A DNA stretch of 64,000 bases from Tricholoma matsutake (lineage: Eukaryota > Basidiomycota > Agaricomycetes > Agaricales > Tricholomataceae), in contig AP026540.1 in assembly GCA_026075535.2 (NCBI GenBank), forward strand, positions 3,410,001 through 3,474,000, read 5' to 3'. Under the pieces are notes generated by a model that had not been told where the DNA came from, did no database searches, and saw only the letters and a list, made by a program, of their open reading frames with translations. Made by a program: the position numbers and the translations under genes. Shown here in pieces: positions 60,278-64,000 of the stretch. Position 1 is the stretch's first letter. Every line of letters starts with the position of its first letter.

Positions 60278-60377
60278 CCTAAAAAGCAATAAATTACAAT
60301 TAGTTGATTGATAAAAAGAAAAAGAAAAAAGAAAAAACTTATCTATGGCCCAAATGACAATTGCCATTGTTTAGGCC
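60278..60377 (-). repeat. Hairpin plus intron-like cassette, copy 5
   Basis: Inverted counterpart of copy 4: hairpin ggcccaaatga..cattgtttaggcc at 60347-60377 and an A-rich (T-rich on minus) stretch ending at gcctaaaaagc (60278). Both stem and donor are more degraded than in copies 2 and 3. Confidence 0.75.
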
Positions 60378-60578
60378 TGCGTTCCATCCAGTCGGCTCAT
60401 TTGAAGGTGGTGGTGATGGTGGCAGTGGGCATGGGAATGGTGGTGGCAGGTGCACACAGTGGTGGTGGTAGAGTGGAGAGGAGGAGGAGGAGGCAGCATT
60501 GACGACGGTGGTGGTGGTTGTGAGCTGGCAGTCATGTGTCACGTGTCATGGAATATGCATGTTTGTGTATTCCATTGA

Positions 60579-61972
60579 TAGGTTGTCTCCTCGGCTCAAA
60601 GGCTGATTCACCATTTCGACCACATTCTAATCACATCGGATAACTCGCACGAGGTCCCAGAAGCAGCATGACCACTCCCGACCAAGTCTACCAAGTGCGA
60701 GCATCGTATCAAACATCGTCGAGCATTGCGAGCATCATATCAAACGTGATCAAACATCGTCGAGCATTGCAAGCATTGTATCAAACATGATCAAACATCG
60801 TCGAGCATCGCGAGCATTGTTGAACATCATGAGCATTGTCGAACATCGTGGCCATTGTCAAACATTGTGAGCATTGTCAAGCATTGTGAGCATTGTCAAA
60901 CATCGTGAGCATTGTCGAACACGGTCAAGCATCATATCGAACACGATCAAACATCGTCGAATATCAAAAATCAACATCGGACACTATATCACTATTCCAA
61001 TGGTCATCGCACACATGCCAGACATATCCCCTACCATTGTTGAACAATATCGCACCAATATCAGGCCACAAACGAAGTCAGAAGAATCTTCGAAAATCTT
61101 CAAAAAACATCAAACCTCGAAAAACATCGTTGGACACAGTATTTCCTATTCGAATGATCTTCAGATGCATGCTGGACACATGAGACACTATATCAAGTAT
61201 ATCAAACACATTTCGACCACATGTGCATGCATACAATCCGCTCGAAGCAGTTTCTGATCTTCTATTCAATTTATAACAAGGACAGTCTGGTTTTAGCTAT
61301 TCTTTCTTATTACTTCTTCATCATGTGTTATATTCACCCTTTCTAGGCTCGCTTTATTGTTCTGATATACTTATATTGTCTTTTGCCTCGAGTTTTCCAC
61401 ATGTTTGCCTCATGTTCTCTAGCCTTTTTAGGTACTTTCTTTATTTTATATAAAAAGATGTACTAGATACAAAGAAAAACAAGAAAGTCGTCGTCTTCCT
61501 CCCAGATCACAGTGATTTGAGAGTACAGTTTAGTCTTATTCAGTCTGAAGTTTGGTGTTTTATGCTAAACTTCCTCAAAATTCCTCAAAATTCCTCGCAT
61601 TATGCTATTTTCACTCTTGCTTCCCTCGATTAGCCTTTTTGTCACTTCTACTACTCGTCTAGTCCCCCGATCTTGTGTCTGAACATATCTGCGCACTCGA
61701 AATTCCTTGAAACCTCTTCAAAAAATATTGCGACATCTCGAAAATCATCGCAAAGTCTCACAAATCATCGCAACCCCTCAAAAATCATCGCAAAGTCTCG
61801 AAACACATTCTTTTAGCCTCGAACTGCTTCGACAAGCAGTTGTTTTATGACTATTTGATGGTCAGTCTGACAGGTGACATCTAGAGGGCCTCGCAACCTT
61901 CCTCTGACTCGTGTTATACCATCTGAAGCCATTTTGTGGGTTTTGTTTGGGTTTCCAGGTTGAGTATCATCA
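60579..61972. mobile_element. Unclassified 1.4-kb insertion in arm B right
   Basis: It interrupts the arm between ccattgat and ttaatggc, which are contiguous (ccattaatggc) in the left arm. A TTRAT duplication of 5 bp is possible. It contains a 19-bp satellite (about 60690-60955), a TATA-like ttttatataaaaag near 61446 and aaatcatcgcaa repeats near 61740-61800. No coding domain was found. A solo LTR is possible but unproven. Confidence 0.5.
60690..60955 (+). repeat. 19-bp satellite-like repeat
   Basis: Units of the form GAGCATTGTCGAACATCGT recur about a dozen times with substitutions; five consecutive units around 60830-60925 keep an exact 19-bp period. Confidence 0.85.
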
Positions 61973-62045
61973 CTGTTAATGGCTGTAACTATGCACCTAG
62001 GTTGGGTAATAAAGGTATTAGATGTATGTAGATGAATAATTACTT

Positions 62046-62110
62046 GGTAGCTCAGTGGTTAAGCATGCTGTTATGTGTGCAGACCCAAGGTTGAGTGTTC
62101 AATTCTTGTT
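62046..62110 (+). repeat. tRNA-like module in arm B right
   Basis: GGTAGCTCAGTGGTTAAGC contains an exact box A (TAGCTCAGTGG). About 45 bases later TGTTCAATTC resembles box B. The anticodon and T stems are poorly paired. Confidence 0.6.
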
Positions 62111-62511
62111 GTACGTCAAAATTTTATTTGGGCAAGCACATGCATTCTGGTTATTCTGGTTATGCTAGTTGCCATGCATCCGGTTGATCTGACTGTTCCA
62201 GGTAAAAATGAGTCTGGGTAGATTCCAGGGATTCCAGAGGTAAAATTGACCCTCCAGTCCAATCAGAATTATGAACTGTGAGAAAAATATATGTAAATGG
62301 AATTCCCTGGAATTCCAGAAATTTGGATCGGAATGGGCATTCCGACCGGAATCCAACTGGAATAGGTGGAGGAGTGTAATGTACTCACACCCCACCCCAT
62401 TTGTTAACAATGCTGCTTCCTTGCACACCCCCATCTTCACAACCTATCTTGCAAACCAACCACTCATACTCCTCTGACTACCTGCAGTAAAGCTCATGTA
62501 GCCTTGCTGTC

Positions 62512-63757
62512 CATGCCCCCTAGCCCACTCACCACACTGCCAAGCTCCCGAGTTCCTGCCCAGACACCCCCCACCCCAGTAGCTTCCGATCCTGCCCCAT
62601 TACCACCAGTACTTGTCCCCTTGTATAACTCATCCTCAGACTCATCTGACTCTGAACCCAACACCAGCTATCAAATGGATATTCCATATGCATCAGCCAT
62701 GGTCAGCAGTGGTAAAGGCAACCTTATGGCCAGGACAAATTACAATTAAATCTGTGCTGCTGTTTCTTTCAGAACAAGAAAGTACCCAAAGATGAGTGTG
62801 TTGTAAACATCATCTATAATTTTGAGGGCTCATCGGTACAATCCTGGGTGAACACTCATCACAACTGCCTCCTCCTTCTCACTTTCTTTGTGTTTATGCT
62901 TGAATTCAAGGAGAAGTTCTTGCTGACAAACTGGCAAGATGACTTAGTGGCTATACAGATTTCCATACAGAGCTCTCAAGCATTCCTCTTGTGGATGGAG
63001 GCCATATGAGAGGCCAACTTGGAATTAGGGATCATGGGCTCTGACTATCACATCAAGGAAGAGAAATTAAGAGCTCACCTTGTCCCATGGCTATCAATGA
63101 CCCTCAAAGGTTCCTATGACATGAACAATACCTATGGTATGCTTGACAAGATAGCAGACCTCAAAGATTGGATCCAGCGTGTCCATCTTCTCAATGTTGA
63201 GAATCAGAACAAGCGTGATGAGTGGGTGAAGATTGCTCAGTAGTGGGCTGCTTGAATGCAAAGGCGGGTTGCACTGCTGCTGGGACCACCAACATGACTG
63301 TACCTCCAGCATCCTCCAGTGATCCAGGTGTGCTCGCAAATGTGATCAACACCATCAAACCCTTCATGGCTAAGCTCAGAACATGATCTTCTTAAGGCTC
63401 ACCATGGTTGTTTCCATTGCAAATACTTCTATGCCAGCCATTTCATGACAGAGTGCCCCCTCAGAGTGAAGGGCAGACCAATGCCTGAAGCTTGTAAAAA
63501 TGTCACAATCTCAGAAGCACTCAAAGCAAAGGCCGCATTCAAAGCAGATGGAACAACAGTTGTAGCAGGAGTTTTTGAAATGGAGAGTGATGATAGTTTC
63601 AAGATGTTGGAGGGAGAAGCTTCAGAGTACATGCCCAAGCCATTCTCACTGCCATCATACTTGTGGTGGGACTGTTGTCTTGATGCTCATTTAACCTGCA
63701 CTCCTGCTCTAATCTGAGCCCTTATTGACCATGGCTCCCCCCCTAGTGCTGATTTTA
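62512..63757 (+). pseudogene. Gypsy-4 gag and protease start
   Basis: A Pro/Ser-rich start (MPPSPLTTLPSSRVPAQ) is followed after frame changes by ELGIMGSDYHIKEEKLRAHL and DLKDWIQRVHLLN, a capsid-like part typical of Agaricomycete Gypsy Gag. Then come a Cys/His motif (HGCFHCKYFYASHFMTEC), KAKAAF, LWWDCCLDAHLTC, and after an in-frame TGA the protease motif ALIDHGSPP. The foldback MITE interrupts it at 63758. The rest of the element lies outside the window or was displaced by the composite at 56049-62386. Confidence 0.8.
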
Positions 63758-64000
63758 GTGTTGCCATGGCTCAAGCTGCATTTTTTGTTATCTTGGGAAA
63801 TAAATTATGTAAAATCACTAAAATATTTGAGGAGCTAGATTCCATCAAAAGCCGAGGGGTCTCCTGCCAACTCTAAGTGATTGAAGAAGCAGTTCCTGAG
63901 ATATTCAGGTGGCTTTGAAATGGCTCTAGCCAAGAGCCATTTCAAAGCCACCTGAATATCTCAGGAACTGCTTCTTCAATCACTTAGAGTTGGCAGGAGA
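63758..64000. mobile_element. Foldback MITE, cut by the window end
   Basis: It starts TAGTGTTGCCATGGCTCAAG, matching the MITE at 37048/44260. The sequence folds about 63930 (tggctct..agagcca), so by symmetry its right end should lie about 100 bp past the window. The outer ~120 bp resemble the first MITE (ccaactctaagtgat is shared); the central part differs. Confidence 0.85.

Larger units (their letters stand above)
56049..62386. mobile_element. Composite of two interleaved long inverted repeats
   Basis: Inverted repeat A: 56050-57776 pairs with 59214-59817. Inverted repeat B: 57826-59160 pairs with 59818-62386. The order is A, B, A', B'. Both families begin with related termini (GTAATTTACACTCCCCCACC and GAGTACATTACACTCCTCCA) followed by runs of ggaattcc/ccagttatt-like words. 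The outer ends (A left and B right) are flanked by the same 9-mer ACACCCCAC (56040-56048 and 62387-62395). No transposase is encoded. A hAT MITE (56149-57294) and a 1.4-kb unclassified insert (60579-61972) lie inside. Confidence 0.8.

Noticed and set aside
60700..60960. CRISPR-like array (short repeats at 60.7-60.95 kb)
   Set aside because: The 19-bp units are directly abutting with no unique spacers, and the context is eukaryotic; this is a satellite.
8743..63757. TGA recoding (TGA read as Arg or Trp)
   Set aside because: TGA stops occur only in decayed transposons that also carry active-site changes or frameshifts. The host gene models here end in TAG or TAA and have no internal TGA. CpG decay explains the pattern more simply.

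Overview
The window reads as a basidiomycete (probably Agaricomycete) nuclear chromosome segment. The support is indirect: intron sizes of about 50-66 nt in the convincing genes, an APC11 with the fungal CPMD ending, a PSP1-domain protein, and the transposon mix (chromodomain Ty3/Gypsy elements, a Tad/I-like LINE, intron-containing hAT transposons, Ty1/Copia remnants). No species can be named.

Layout: 1-7.3 kb is ordinary gene space with APC11 (+) and a PSP1-domain protein (-) converging on each other, then a dead ankyrin-repeat scrap. 7.6-17.3 kb is one decayed hAT transposon split by a 5.9-kb chromodomain Gypsy element (Gypsy-1, minus strand, 5-bp target duplication ATGAT). 17.3-33.3 kb has almost no recognisable transposon; it holds two small spliced genes for single-TM-segment proteins and a few unassigned ORFs. 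33.3-36.1 kb is a Copia remnant carrying a solo LTR of the Gypsy-1 family (target duplication ATGGC).

36.1-55.9 kb is a single minus-strand LINE broken by three insertions: a foldback hAT-like MITE, itself split by a 7.2-kb Gypsy (Gypsy-2); a 4.8-kb chromodomain Gypsy lacking its reverse transcriptase (Gypsy-3, target duplication gctRg); and a 1.5-kb non-autonomous hAT element (8-bp target duplication GCCTCACC). 56.0-62.4 kb is a 6.3-kb composite of two interleaved long inverted repeats (order A B A' B'), flanked as a whole by a 9-bp direct repeat. It carries tRNA-like modules in all four arms and another hAT MITE (target duplication ATTCCAGT), and it sits in the gag region of a fourth Gypsy. 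The window ends inside a second foldback MITE.

Two patterns cross element families. First, at least three non-autonomous families with different terminal repeats share an internal cassette: a GGCCCAAAC/GTTTGGGCC hairpin followed by a 55-66 nt intron-like T-rich stretch. They also share a second near-palindrome built on GAGCAACTGCTC. Second, almost every in-frame stop in every transposon ORF is TGA, often where the family has arginine, as expected from CGA to TGA decay at methylated CpG. None of the transposon ORFs looks intact.
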